Assembly: GCA_008015835.1 (NCBI GenBank)
Contig: SSGH01000007.1
Coordinates: 124,001 to 188,000, forward strand
Reading direction: 5' to 3'
DNA length: 64,000 nucleotides
Origin: Lysobacter sp.
GTDB taxonomy: Bacteria > Pseudomonadota > Gammaproteobacteria > Xanthomonadales > Xanthomonadaceae
Part shown: piece after piece, positions 7,775 through 16,218 of the stretch
How positions within the stretch are numbered: the stretch's first letter is position 1
How the letters are laid out: every line of letters begins with the position of its first letter
Notes under the pieces: model-generated
Databases searched by the model: none
Seen by the model: only the letters and a program-made list of their open reading frames with translations
What the model was told of the DNA's origin: nothing
Position numbers and translations under genes: made by a program

Positions 7775-8899
7775 ATGAGCGATCAAGGCCTGCTGTGCTA
7801 CTGCCGCGCCGGCTTCGAGCCCGACCTGGCCGCCGAACTGACCGAACGCGCCGCGGACGCGGGGCTCGGCGGCTATGCGCGCACCGAACGCAACACGGGG
7901 TATGCGTTGTTCCTGGGCGACGATGGCGATGCGCTCGCCCGCGCGCTGCCGTTGTCCGCGCTGATTTTCGCGAGACAGAAACTGCGCCTGATCGCCGAAT
8001 TGCGCGATCTCAACCCGAAAGACCGCATCGCGCCGATGCTCGACGCCTTGGAGACGTTCTGTGGGAGGGCCGGAAGGCCCGATCGACATTCGCCGCAGGC
8101 TGGATCGGGCCTTCCGGCCCTCCCACAACAGCCGAGCTTCGGCACGCTCATCGTCGAACACCCCGACAGCGACGAGGCCAAACCGCTCGCGGGCCTCGCG
8201 CGCAGTTTCGGCAACGCACTGCGCCCCGCGCTGCGCAAAGCCAGCGTGCTCACCGCGCAAGACGACGATCGCTTCCCACGTCTGCATGTGTGTTTCGTGA
8301 CCGGCGACCACGCCTTTCTGGCCGAAAGCGATCCGCGCGACAGCGCGCCGTGGCCGATGGGCGTGCCGCGCCTGAAAATGCACGCCGATGCACCCTCCCG
8401 TTCCGCGCTGAAGCTCGAAGAAGCGCTGCTCGTCCTACTCAGCGCCGACGAGCGCGCGCGCCTGCTGCGCGACGGCATGCGCGCGGCCGATCTCGGCGCC
8501 GCGCCCGGCGGTTGGACCTGGGTGCTCACCCGCCACAAACTGCACGTGACCGCGATCGACAACGGCCCGCTGCGCCCGCACGTGATGGAGACCGGCCTCG
8601 TGCAGCATTTGCGCGCCGACGGGTTCGCCTGGCATCCCACGAAACCGCTGGACTGGATGGTCTGCGACATGGTCGAACAACCCAGCCGCGTCGCCGCGCG
8701 CATGGCCGAGTGGTTCCGCGAAGGCTGGTGCCGGCACGCGATCTTCAATCTCAAACTGCCGATGAAAAAACGCTGGCAGGAAACGCGGCTGTGTCTGGAG
8801 CGCTTCGAAACGCAAGCCGGCAAACCGCTGACCATCCGCGCGAAGCAGCTCTATCACGATCGCGAAGAAATCACGGTGTTCGCGACGCCGCTCGTCTGA
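7775..8899 (+). CDS. rlmM: 23S rRNA (cytidine-2498-2'-O)-methyltransferase RlmM
   Basis: RlmM transfers a methyl group from SAM to the 2'-O of C2498 in 23S rRNA. The 374-residue protein has an N-terminal THUMP-like domain and a C-terminal Rossmann methyltransferase domain with the SAM-binding motif ADLGAAPGGWTW. The catalytic lysine/aspartate region includes DWMVCDMVEQP and NLKLPMKKRW. Residues about 96-119 (CGRAGRPDRHSPQAGSGLPA...) do not look like RlmM: they are encoded by a perfect inverted repeat inserted in frame between the domains. The ATG at 7775 is used because the family N-terminus begins GLLCYCRAGFEP; the extension back to 7703 runs over a REP element. Confidence 0.95.
   Translation: MSDQGLLCYCRAGFEPDLAAELTERAADAGLGGYARTERNTGYALFLGDDGDALARALPLSALIFARQKLRLIAELRDLNPKDRIAPMLDALETFCGRAGRPDRHSPQAGSGLPALPQQPSFGTLIVEHPDSDEAKPLAGLARSFGNALRPALRKASVLTAQDDDRFPRLHVCFVTGDHAFLAESDPRDSAPWPMGVPRLKMHADAPSRSALKLEEALLVLLSADERARLLRDGMRAADLGAAPGGWTWVLTRHKLHVTAIDNGPLRPHVMETGLVQHLRADGFAWHPTKPLDWMVCDMVEQPSRVAARMAEWFREGWCRHAIFNLKLPMKKRWQETRLCLERFETQAGKPLTIRAKQLYHDREEITVFATPLV
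8060..8127. repeat. palindromic element inserted within rlmM
   Basis: Two perfectly complementary 25-base arms (8060-8084 and 8103-8127; left arm starts TGTGGGAGGGCCGGAAGG) surround an 18-base loop. The structure is that of an intergenic REP-like element, yet it lies inside a coding region and is read through in frame as about 23 residues, at the THUMP/catalytic domain junction. The arm sequence differs from the GTAGGGYGGGC family seen elsewhere in the window. Confidence 0.85.
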
Positions 8900-8994
8900 C
8901 GCGCGGCGGCCCCGCGCGACGGCCGCAGGGCTTCGGCGCATCGGAAGATCGGGCGCTGTGCGATGATCGCCGCCTCTCCGCACAGACGATCGCC

Positions 8995-9408
8995 ATGACC
9001 GCACGCGCCTTCTGCCTCGCGCTCCTCGTCGCCATGCTCTCCGCCTGCGGCGGCGACGCCCCAAACGTCGCCGACCCCGCCGCCGGCGCCGCAGCCTCGA
9101 ACGCGACGCCCGTCGAAGCCCCGCGCGCGGAGCCGACCGAGGAGGAGATGCGGGCGCTGGAACAAGCCGCGATCGACGCGACCAATGCGAACGGCGGCAT
9201 CGTCATCGAAATGTCGGGGGCGCGCAGTCGGCCGATCATGATGAAACTGGAGAGCTTCCGGAAAATGGGCTGCAAGCCCTACACGAAAGCGTTCCGCTGC
9301 GAAGCCGAGATCGGCCTGTCCTACCCGAACACCGAACTACCCGCCGAGACGCTGCCGAGCAGTCATCGCTATCGACAAGATGCGCAAGGCGTCTGGACCC
9401 GCGATTGA
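8995..9408 (+). CDS. small lipoprotein, function unknown
   Basis: A 137-residue predicted lipoprotein. The signal MTARAFCLALLVAMLSACG carries the lipobox LSAC, followed by an Ala/Pro/Glu-rich linker and a domain with SRPIMMKLESFRKMGCKPY and FRCEAEIGLSYPNTE. The two Cys residues of the domain may form a disulfide. No known family is recognised, and the domain reads like a small periplasmic protein that monitors or binds something at the envelope. The ATG at 8995 immediately precedes the signal peptide. It follows rlmM by 95 bases and precedes the nucleotidyltransferase gene by 43. Confidence 0.65.
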   Translation: MTARAFCLALLVAMLSACGGDAPNVADPAAGAAASNATPVEAPRAEPTEEEMRALEQAAIDATNANGGIVIEMSGARSRPIMMKLESFRKMGCKPYTKAFRCEAEIGLSYPNTELPAETLPSSHRYRQDAQGVWTRD

Positions 9409-9451
9409 TCGCTCGCCGAAACTCCACACGCCCCGTCGCACGCGCATTGCC

Positions 9452-10270
9452 ATGAACGACATCGCCTCGCCCGCCCATCCCGCCATCCCCGCCGATGTCC
9501 ACGCCGACATCCTGCGGCGTCTCGCGCGCGCGGAGACCGAACACGGCGTCCGCATCCTGCTGGCGGTGGAATCCGGCAGCCGCGCCTGGGGCTTCGCTTC
9601 GCCCAATTCCGATTACGACGTGCGCTTCATCTACGCGCGCGAGCCGCGCTGGTATCACGCGGTGGATTTGGAGGAACGCCGCGACGTGATCGAATACCCG
9701 ATCGTCGACGACATCGACCTCAACGGTTGGGACGTGCGCAAAGCGCTGCGGCTGTTCTGGAAATCGAACCCCGCGTTCGTCGAATGGGTGCAATCGCCGA
9801 TCCGCTACATCGAACGCGGCGGTTTCGGCGCGGGGGCGCGCGCATTGTTGCCCCACGCTTATTCGGTGGAAAGCGGCATGTACCACTACCGCAGCATGGC
9901 CAAGAACACCGAGCGCGCTTATCTGCGCGAACCGCAGGTGTCCCTGAAAAAATATTTCTACGCCCTGCGCCCGCTGCTGGCGGTGCTGTGGCTGGAACGC
10001 TACGCCAAGCCCGCGCCGATCGAATTCGACAAACTGCTGCATCTCATCGACGACCGCCCCGATTTGCGCGCGGCCATCGACGACCTGCTCGAACGCAAAC
10101 GCGCCGCACCCGAAAGCTGGGTCGGCGACCCGGTCCCGGTCATCGGCGAGTTCGCCGCCGAACAGCTCGCGCGACTGGAGCGCATGCAGCCCGTCGTCGA
10201 ACGCAAGCCCAGCGCCCTACCCGGCTTGAACGCGCTGTTTCATGCGGTGTTGGACGAAACCGGAAACTGA
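9452..10270 (+). CDS. nucleotidyltransferase of the RlaP/YcgL (pol-beta-like) family
   Basis: A 272-residue cytoplasmic protein. Its N-terminal half has the nucleotidyltransferase signature ESGSRAWGFASPNSDYDVRF (GS..WG...SDxD), and DLNGWDVRK, YHYRSMAKN and VSLKKYFYALRPLLA follow in the helical half. This is the pattern of the RlaP family (RNA-ligase-associated pol-beta-like), predicted to add a nucleotide to RNA ends or another substrate in RNA repair. No RNA ligase gene is adjacent. The ATG at 9452 gives the conventional length. It is convergent with the NERD helicase gene, 40 bases away. Confidence 0.85.
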   Translation: MNDIASPAHPAIPADVHADILRRLARAETEHGVRILLAVESGSRAWGFASPNSDYDVRFIYAREPRWYHAVDLEERRDVIEYPIVDDIDLNGWDVRKALRLFWKSNPAFVEWVQSPIRYIERGGFGAGARALLPHAYSVESGMYHYRSMAKNTERAYLREPQVSLKKYFYALRPLLAVLWLERYAKPAPIEFDKLLHLIDDRPDLRAAIDDLLERKRAAPESWVGDPVPVIGEFAAEQLARLERMQPVVERKPSALPGLNALFHAVLDETGN

Positions 10271-10310
10271 TTCGCTCATGCATATCCGTCGCCGGCCGAC
10301 GGGTCGCGGC

Positions 10311-12170
10311 TTATGCCGACGCCAACTGCGTCTGCACCTGATTGAGCGTCGCCCGCATCCGCGTGGTGAACGGGGACTCGCGATGATGCGTCATCACCAG
10401 CGATTCGAGCGCGCGCGTCATCGCGACATACAGAAGCCGCGCTTCTTCCTCCTCGGAATGATACCGGTTCGGCAACGCGCACAGCTCCGGGATGAACACC
10501 AAACCGAATTCGAGCCCCTTGCTCGAATGCATCGACACGATTTTCACGGACGGCGCGCCCGCGAATAGATCGGTTTTTTTCGCCTCTTTCGCCAACGTCG
10601 CCGCGATACCGTGCCGGCGCAGCCCCTCGGCGATGGCATCGGCTTGATACGTGTTGCGATACAGCACGGCGATGTCGTTCAGCGAGCGCCCTTCTGCCTG
10701 CGCTTCGCGGATTCGCCGGGCGATCAACGCCACTTCCGCGCGCTGCGAGTCGCAACGGATCAGTTCCGGGAACGGCCCGCGTCGCCCTGCGCTCTGCGGC
10801 GCGAGCACGGGCACACCGTCTTCGTCGGAGTCCTCGGCGTTCAGCACTTCCTCGGCGAACACCCGCGCCGCCGCCAGAATTTCCATCGTATTGCGATAGT
10901 TGAGCTTGAGGATGGTGGTGCGCCCGCGCGCTTCGATACCGACGCTGGCGAAACTGAAGCCCTTGCGCTTGCCGGTGTAGATCGACTGCGCATCGTCGTA
11001 CAGCAACAGCAACGAATTGGAGGCCGGGTCGAGCATCTGCACGACCAATTTCAACCACTCCGGCTGAAAGTCGTGCCCTTCGTCGATCATGATCGCGCCG
11101 TACTGCGCGCGCGGGATCGCATTGGATTCGACACCGGCGATGACAGCCGGAGGCAACGCTTTGGAAAACGCGTCGTTGTCTCGCTCCTTCGGAATCGGGA
11201 GATGGTAAGTACGCAGCATTTCCAAGCACCACGCATGGAAATTCCGCACGCAGACGCGGTCCTGCAGATGTTTCTCTTCGATCGTCGCGCGCAGCCGCGC
11301 CGCTAGCGTGACGTTGTAGCAAAGCACCAGCACCGGCTTGGCGAGCGCGCGCGCCAGATGCGCGCAGCGATACGCCAGGATCATCGTCTTGCCCGACCCG
11401 GCCACGCCGTGAATCACGCGATGCCCCTCGCCGAGCGAACGCGCCAATTGTTCCTGCTGCAGATCCATCACTCGGATCAGATCCGGGATCTGCAGCGCCT
11501 GCGCATCCTGCTCGAACAACGCCGGCTGGCCCGCCGGGCTCGAAATGCGCAGTTCCGGAAAAACGTGGTAGCGGAAGCGATCGATCTGCGGCAGCGTCAA
11601 GCGGCAAGGGAACGAGGCATCGAACATCGCCCATAGCCGTTCCTGGAAGCGCTCCGGATCGGCGCTCTCCAGCATCTCGTCCTGGCAAACGACTTTGTGC
11701 TCCGGCAACACGTCGCCCAGATCGTTCGCCTCGAACTGCACGCGGGTGATGTTCGTCAACACCACGCCGATTCCGTACGGGAGGATCGATTTGCCCGCAT
11801 GCGGATGCCCTTCGGGCTGCCGCAATGCGGGATCGGCCTGGAGAACGCCATTGAGTTCGTGCGCGTAACCGCGCGCCTGCGCCAACGGATTGGCGACGTA
11901 GGTCAACCCGCGCTCGGTCGCGAGGGCGACGCTGATCTTGTCGAATTCGACGATGGTGTCCAGCTTCCAATCCTTGACTTCCAGGATCAGGAAGCCTCTG
12001 CTGGGATGCAGGATCAGAAAATCCGGATGCAGTTGCCTCGGGCCGACCGGCACGTCGCACCAGACGAGGTAATCGTCCTCGAGCTTGTCCTCCAGACGAA
12101 GCGCGAGGCGCCGCTCGCCGGGCGTCATGCGCGGCAAACACACGCTGCGGTTGGGAATGAGCTGCGCCAA
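10311..12170 (-). CDS. NERD-domain UvrD-like superfamily 1 helicase
   Basis: A 619-residue cytoplasmic protein. Residues about 15-130 form a NERD (nuclease-related) domain with the metal-binding set Asp50 and Glu64-x-Lys66 (HPDFLIL...LILEVKDW). Residues 250-610 are a UvrD-type helicase core, with Walker A GVAGSGKT at 255-262, Walker B IMIDEGHDF, motif III LLLYDDAQSIY, motif V SMHSSKGLEF and motif VI LLYVAMTRA. The combination suggests a DNA-processing enzyme that cleaves or unwinds damaged or foreign DNA. NERD-helicase fusions are sometimes found in defence islands, but no defence genes flank this one. The ATG at 12170 leads directly into the NERD domain. Confidence 0.9.
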   Translation of the reverse strand: MAQLIPNRSVCLPRMTPGERRLALRLEDKLEDDYLVWCDVPVGPRQLHPDFLILHPSRGFLILEVKDWKLDTIVEFDKISVALATERGLTYVANPLAQARGYAHELNGVLQADPALRQPEGHPHAGKSILPYGIGVVLTNITRVQFEANDLGDVLPEHKVVCQDEMLESADPERFQERLWAMFDASFPCRLTLPQIDRFRYHVFPELRISSPAGQPALFEQDAQALQIPDLIRVMDLQQEQLARSLGEGHRVIHGVAGSGKTMILAYRCAHLARALAKPVLVLCYNVTLAARLRATIEEKHLQDRVCVRNFHAWCLEMLRTYHLPIPKERDNDAFSKALPPAVIAGVESNAIPRAQYGAIMIDEGHDFQPEWLKLVVQMLDPASNSLLLLYDDAQSIYTGKRKGFSFASVGIEARGRTTILKLNYRNTMEILAAARVFAEEVLNAEDSDEDGVPVLAPQSAGRRGPFPELIRCDSQRAEVALIARRIREAQAEGRSLNDIAVLYRNTYQADAIAEGLRRHGIAATLAKEAKKTDLFAGAPSVKIVSMHSSKGLEFGLVFIPELCALPNRYHSEEEEARLLYVAMTRALESLVMTHHRESPFTTRMRATLNQVQTQLASA

Positions 12171-12275
12171 TGTCGATGCCCGAATCCGTTCGTTTCCGTA
12201 TCCTGCGGCCTGCGTCCCCGACGATCAAGCGCCGGGGCGCTTCAACCGGTCATCCCGGTCTGTTAAGTTGGCGCC

Positions 12276-12668
12276 ATGGCCGTCGGGATTCTGCTCATCA
12301 CGCACACGGGCCTCGGCTCCGCTCTGGTCGAGGTGGCGACGCGTTTGCTGCGCCAGTTGCCGCTGAAGACCGAGGCGTTCGAGGTGCCGTTCGACGCCGA
12401 TCTGGACGCGCTGTTGCCGCAGGCCAGCGCGGCCCTGCGCCGGGTGGACGGCGGCGAAGGCGTGCTGATCCTGACCGACCTCTACGGCGCGTCGCCCAGC
12501 AATCTGGCGGCGCGGGTCGCGCGCCTGGGCACGCCGACGCGTCGGGTGTCGGCGTTGAATCTGCCGATGCTGCTTCGAGTCATGAACTACGCGGAGCTAG
12601 CGCTGGACGAGCTGCCCGCGGTGGCGGCGGCCGGGGCTCGCAACGGAGCGATCTTCGATGATGGCTGA
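12276..12668 (+). CDS. PTS EIIA component, mannose/fructose (ManX) type
   Basis: A 130-residue soluble EIIA domain with the phosphorylatable His10 in LLITHTGLGS and the fold markers ILTDLYGASPSN and SALNLPMLLRVMNY. It accepts phosphate from HPr. It is followed by genes for HPr and enzyme I, with no IIB, IIC or IID sugar-permease gene in the window, so the chain probably signals nutrient state rather than imports sugar. This arrangement is normal in xanthomonads. The next gene starts 165 bases downstream. The C-terminus stops cleanly at GAIFDDG, so there is no fused IIB domain. Confidence 0.92.
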   Translation: MAVGILLITHTGLGSALVEVATRLLRQLPLKTEAFEVPFDADLDALLPQASAALRRVDGGEGVLILTDLYGASPSNLAARVARLGTPTRRVSALNLPMLLRVMNYAELALDELPAVAAAGARNGAIFDDG

Positions 12669-12833
12669 TCGCGCCCGCTCCGAGCGTCGAACCGCCGTGC
12701 GCGATCCGCGAAGCGCATGCATGGCCGCCGGCGCGGGCGCCGACCTCGTCGAGGGCTTGTCTTTCGCGAACGACGACCCGATCTGGCGTCGCCCTCCTCT
12801 TCACTTTGCCGCCGCCTCGCGCGGAACCGTCCC

Positions 12834-13103
12834 ATGATCGAACGCGAACTCACCGTCATCAATCGCCTCGGCCTGCACGCGCGGGCCACCGCCAAACTCG
12901 TGCAGACCACCGCGCCGTTCAAGTCGAGCATCACCATCGCCGCCAAAGGCCGCGAAGTGAACGCCAAGAGCATCATGGGCGTGATGCTGCTGGCCGCGGG
13001 CCAAGGCAGTCAGGTGATCGTGCGCGCCGAGGGCGAGGACGCCCAGGCCGCGATCGACGCGCTCGCCGCGCTGTTCGAGCGGCGCTTCGACGAGGACAGT
13101 TGA
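12834..13103 (+). CDS. ptsH: phosphocarrier protein HPr
   Basis: An 89-residue HPr. His15 in RLGLHARATAK accepts phosphate from enzyme I and passes it to EIIA. Ser46 is present in VNAKSIMGVM, so regulatory phosphorylation by an HPr kinase is possible. The ATG at 12834 gives the classical HPr N-terminus. The stop codon is only three bases before the ptsI start, which indicates an operon and tight cotranslation. Confidence 0.96.
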   Translation: MIERELTVINRLGLHARATAKLVQTTAPFKSSITIAAKGREVNAKSIMGVMLLAAGQGSQVIVRAEGEDAQAAIDALAALFERRFDEDS

Positions 13104-13106
13104 CGC

Positions 13107-14840
13107 ATGCGCCGCGACCTCTCCGGGCACGGCGTTTCGCGCGGCAGCGCGCTCGGCCGGGCGCGCGTGCGATTGCCGCACGCGCTGGAGGTGGACGAGG
13201 CGCGGATCGAGGCTGAGGAGATCGAGACCGAAATCGGCCGCATGCATGCGGCCATCGACACCGTGCGTGAAGAGATGCACGCCCTGCGCGACCGCCTGCA
13301 CGGTGCGTTGGCGCACGAAGTCGGCGAATTCCTCGATCTGCACGCGCTGCTGTTGGACGACCCGGAATTGCTGGCCGGCCTGGACGAATTGATCCGCACC
13401 GGCCGCTATACCGCGGATTACGCGCTGCGCCTGCAGCGCGACCGCATCGCCGCGGTGTTCGCGGGCATGGACGATGCGTATTTGCGCAGCCGCATCGACG
13501 ACATCGATCAAGTGGTCGGTCGTCTGCACGCGGCGCTGCATCAGCGCGATGCCGATGTGCAGGGCATCGCTGGCGACATTCTGGTCACCGACAACATCGC
13601 GCCCTCGGAATTGGCGCAACTGCACACCCAGGGCGTGATGGCCGTGGTGACCGCCGGCGGCAGCCCGCTGTCGCACAGCGCGATTCTGGCGCGCAGCCTG
13701 CATATTCCGCTGGTGGTCGGCGCCGCCGACGCGCTGCAGCGCGTGAACGACGGCGACGTGCTGGTAGTGGACGGCGGCATCGGCTTGGTCGTGCGGGAGC
13801 CGAACGCCGACGACCTGCGCGCGCATCGCGCGCGCGTGCAGGAGTACGCGCGCGAGCGCAAGCAATTGCACCGTTTGCGGCGCGAAGCCACGCGCACGCG
13901 CGACGGCGTCGACATCAAACTGTGGGCGAACGCCGAATCGCGCGAAGACGTCGCCGAAGCGCATGCGCTGGGCGCCGCCGGCGTGGGCTTGTACCGCACC
14001 GAATTCCTGTTCATGAATCGTCCCCTGGCCTTGCGTCGCACGCTGCCGGACGAAGAGGAGCAATTCCGCGCCTATCGCGATTTGGTGCTGGGGATGACCG
14101 GCCGCACCGTCACCATTCGCACGCTCGACATCGGCGCGGATAAAGCCGACGGCACCGGGCTGGCGTTGACCGACGAACCCAATCCCGCGCTGGGTCTGCG
14201 CGGCGTGCGCCTGTCGCTCAGCCGCTGCGATCTGTTCCGCACGCAGTTGCGCGCGATCCTGCGCGCGTCCAGCTACGGGCCGGTGCGCGTGCTGGTGCCG
14301 ATGGTGAGCGGCCGCGAGGAAGTGGTCGCAGTCCGCGCGCTGATGGCGTCGGTGCAGCGCGAACTGCGCGAGCAGGGCCACGCGATCGCCGACTCGCTGC
14401 CGCTCGGCGCGATGATCGAAGTGCCCTCGGCCGCGATCGCCTTGCCGACGTTCATCGACACCGTCGATTTTCTCTCGATCGGCACCAACGACTTGGTGCA
14501 GTACGCGCTCGCCGCCGACCGCATGAACGAAGCGCTGGGCGACCTGTATTCGCCGCTGCATCCCGCGGTGCTGCGCTTATTGAACGACACCATCCGCACC
14601 GCCAAGCGCAAAGGCAAACCGGTCGCGGTGTGCGGCGAAATGGCGGGCGAGCCGATGTTCGCGCCGGTGCTGCTGGCCCTGGGCCTGGAAGAATTCAGTC
14701 TGCACCCGGGCACGCTGCTGGAAGTGCGCCGCGCGGTGCGCGATCTCGATCACGCCCGGCTGCGCGCCCGCGCGTCGGCGCTGCTGCGCGCGCGCGACCG
14801 CGACGCGATCGAACGCTGGTTGGCCAACGCCGTATTGTGA
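13107..14840 (+). CDS. ptsI: phosphoenolpyruvate-protein phosphotransferase (PTS enzyme I)
   Basis: A 577-residue enzyme I that autophosphorylates from phosphoenolpyruvate and phosphorylates HPr. The phosphohistidine is His190 in TAGGSPLSHSAILARS. The PEP-binding barrel shows GLYRTEFLF, RTLDIGADK, LSIGTNDLVQYALAADR and the C-terminal active-site cysteine in VCGEMAG. Length and domain order match the family. It closes the EIIA-HPr-EI operon. The start at 13107 (MRRDLSGHGVSRG) corresponds to the usual N-terminus; it is preceded by the three-base gap from ptsH. Confidence 0.97.
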   Translation: MRRDLSGHGVSRGSALGRARVRLPHALEVDEARIEAEEIETEIGRMHAAIDTVREEMHALRDRLHGALAHEVGEFLDLHALLLDDPELLAGLDELIRTGRYTADYALRLQRDRIAAVFAGMDDAYLRSRIDDIDQVVGRLHAALHQRDADVQGIAGDILVTDNIAPSELAQLHTQGVMAVVTAGGSPLSHSAILARSLHIPLVVGAADALQRVNDGDVLVVDGGIGLVVREPNADDLRAHRARVQEYARERKQLHRLRREATRTRDGVDIKLWANAESREDVAEAHALGAAGVGLYRTEFLFMNRPLALRRTLPDEEEQFRAYRDLVLGMTGRTVTIRTLDIGADKADGTGLALTDEPNPALGLRGVRLSLSRCDLFRTQLRAILRASSYGPVRVLVPMVSGREEVVAVRALMASVQRELREQGHAIADSLPLGAMIEVPSAAIALPTFIDTVDFLSIGTNDLVQYALAADRMNEALGDLYSPLHPAVLRLLNDTIRTAKRKGKPVAVCGEMAGEPMFAPVLLALGLEEFSLHPGTLLEVRRAVRDLDHARLRARASALLRARDRDAIERWLANAVL

Positions 14841-14898
14841 ACCCACAAGCGCCGTCGCCGAACGCATCGCGCACTGGGAAGAGCAAGCGCTGGCGTTG

Positions 14899-15075
14899 AT
14901 GGCCGTGCGCACATCGGAACAGAAAGTCCTCGCGCATCTGCGCGACGTGGCATGCCCGTCGGAGATCGCGCGTGCGATCGTCGCGCGCAGCCGAAAGCCG
15001 GCGAACGCGCGGATTCGACGCAAGACGCTGGGAACGATCGCGGGTGGACAGCGCAACGCGCCAAAATCGCGTTAA
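14899..15075 (+). CDS. possible small protein or gene remnant
   Basis: A 58-codon frame (TAA at 15073) beginning MAVRTSEQKVLAHLRDVACP, with a charged helical composition and none of the Arg/Pro bias seen in shadow frames here. The same frame stays open upstream into the end of ptsI, reading AERIAHWEEQALAL, which is equally protein-like but has no start codon. This suggests the 3' part of a decayed gene, or a short gene with an unclear start. No family is recognised. Confidence 0.3.
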   Translation: MAVRTSEQKVLAHLRDVACPSEIARAIVARSRKPANARIRRKTLGTIAGGQRNAPKSR

Positions 15076-15120
15076 CAGGCCCGAGGCGTCGTCGCGCTCG
15101 CGGCCGCCTACTTCTCGTTG

Positions 15121-15288
15121 ATGCGAGCCCCGGACAGCCCTCGCGTTTTACGCCCTCTGGGTTACTTTTCCATCGGCCTGGGCATGGCGATGTACGGGCT
15201 TTTGGAGCGGCTCTTCGGTCGAATCGACCTGCGCAAGAAACGCGGCGGTTACACTCGCAGGCGACCTCCGACCCAACCGCGCCGATGA
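15121..15288 (+). CDS. possible small membrane-associated protein coupled to methyltransferase
   Basis: A 55-residue frame beginning MRAPDSPRVLRPLGYFSIGL, followed by GMAMYGLLERLF and a basic tail. The central stretch is hydrophobic enough for one membrane helix and recalls the 'GxFSIGLG' helix of small DUF-type membrane domains. Its TGA overlaps the ATG of the methyltransferase gene (ATGA), the usual sign of coupled translation. It shares a frame with the remnant-like sequence just upstream, so it could instead be the end of the same decayed gene. Confidence 0.35.
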   Translation: MRAPDSPRVLRPLGYFSIGLGMAMYGLLERLFGRIDLRKKRGGYTRRRPPTQPRR

Positions 15289-15998
15289 CCGCCTCGCCGA
15301 CCACGCCCGCCGCCGCCCCCGAATTTTCCGAAAACTGGTTCGAACACAATATTCCGTACTGGGAGCGCTGGCTCGGCGGCTTCCGCGGTCGCGCGGGGTT
15401 GCGCGCGCTGGAGATCGGCAGTTTCGAGGGCCGCTCGACCTTGTGGCTGTGCGAGAACATCCTCACCGCGGACGATAGCCGCATCGATTGTCTCGACCTG
15501 TTCGCGGAGGACCCGGTCTACGGCGACTACCACGCGCGCTTCCGCCGCAACACCGCCGCGCACGCGCACAAAATCCGCGAATACCCCGGCTACAGTTTCG
15601 ACGGCCTGCGCAAAGTCGAAGGCGAGTACGACATCGTGTACATCGACGGCTGGCATTCGGCCTTCGGCGCGCTGGCCGATGGCGTCATGAGCTGGCCGCT
15701 GTTGAAAACGGGCGGGGTGATGATCTTCGACGATTACCTGTGGGTGCCGCCGAAACTCGGCAAGCCGAAACGCCCGAATCCCATCGCCCGCAAATGGGCC
15801 AAGCTGCGCGGCAGCCATTGGCGGCGCGAAGGCATCCTGCGCCAGATTCGCGGCGTCGCGGTGGAGACCCCGAAACTCGGCGTCGATGGCCTGCTCGCCA
15901 CGCTCGAAGGCTATTACGAGCCGCTGGGCGGCGAGCATCAACTCGCCGTGCGCAAGACGCGCGGCTTCGCGCAGGGGCAAGTGGGCGTGGACACCTGA
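15285..15998 (+). CDS. class I SAM-dependent methyltransferase
   Basis: A 237-residue cytoplasmic protein. The glycine-rich SAM motif is LRALEIGSFEGRSTLWL. The acidic second motif is DCLDLFAED, and YDIVYIDGWHSAFGALADGV plus LLKTGGVMIFDDYLW give the later strands, a pattern of Methyltransf_24-type enzymes that often act on small molecules or glycans. The substrate is not evident. The ATG at 15285 overlaps the stop of a small upstream frame. The gene is convergent with a winged-helix remnant that lies just beyond its stop. Nothing connects it directly to the polysaccharide cluster 27 kb away. Confidence 0.85.
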   Translation: MTASPTTPAAAPEFSENWFEHNIPYWERWLGGFRGRAGLRALEIGSFEGRSTLWLCENILTADDSRIDCLDLFAEDPVYGDYHARFRRNTAAHAHKIREYPGYSFDGLRKVEGEYDIVYIDGWHSAFGALADGVMSWPLLKTGGVMIFDDYLWVPPKLGKPKRPNPIARKWAKLRGSHWRREGILRQIRGVAVETPKLGVDGLLATLEGYYEPLGGEHQLAVRKTRGFAQGQVGVDT

Positions 15999-16038
15999 GC
16001 GGACCTCGGCGTCCGGACGAGTCGCTTTTCGCGTACGC

Positions 16039-16218
16039 CGAAACGACCCACTCGCCGTCGACCGGAGCCAGACACGCGAGCACTTCGAGCAGTTTCCGAT
16101 TGATCGGCGTGCGCCCCTCGCCCATCGCGACCGTGCCGGCGATCGGGTCGATTCGGCGCCCCGCCAGCTCGTAGGGACGATCCAAATCGCCATCCTCTGC
16201 ACCGGGCGTATCGGTCAT
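16039..16218 (-). pseudogene. winged-helix (CadC/OmpR-like) regulator remnant, truncated
   Basis: From the ATG at 16218 the frame reads a winged-helix N-terminus: YELAGRRIDPIAGTV, then INRKLLEVLACLA and GEWVVS. This is the first half of the DNA-binding domain found in membrane-bound xanthomonad regulators. After about residue 60 the resemblance stops and the frame runs without an end codon into the antisense strand of the methyltransferase gene. The wing, membrane segment and sensor are missing, so it is read as a 3'-truncated remnant. A complete relative is encoded at 21958-24159. Confidence 0.55.

Noticed and set aside
10311-12170. NERD helicase as part of a known defence operon
   Set aside because: Neighbours are a nucleotidyltransferase and PTS genes; no methylase, toxin or other defence gene is linked.
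12276-14840. PTS genes as a sugar-import system
   Set aside because: EIIA, HPr and enzyme I are present but no IIB/IIC/IID permease genes follow, so import is not supported.
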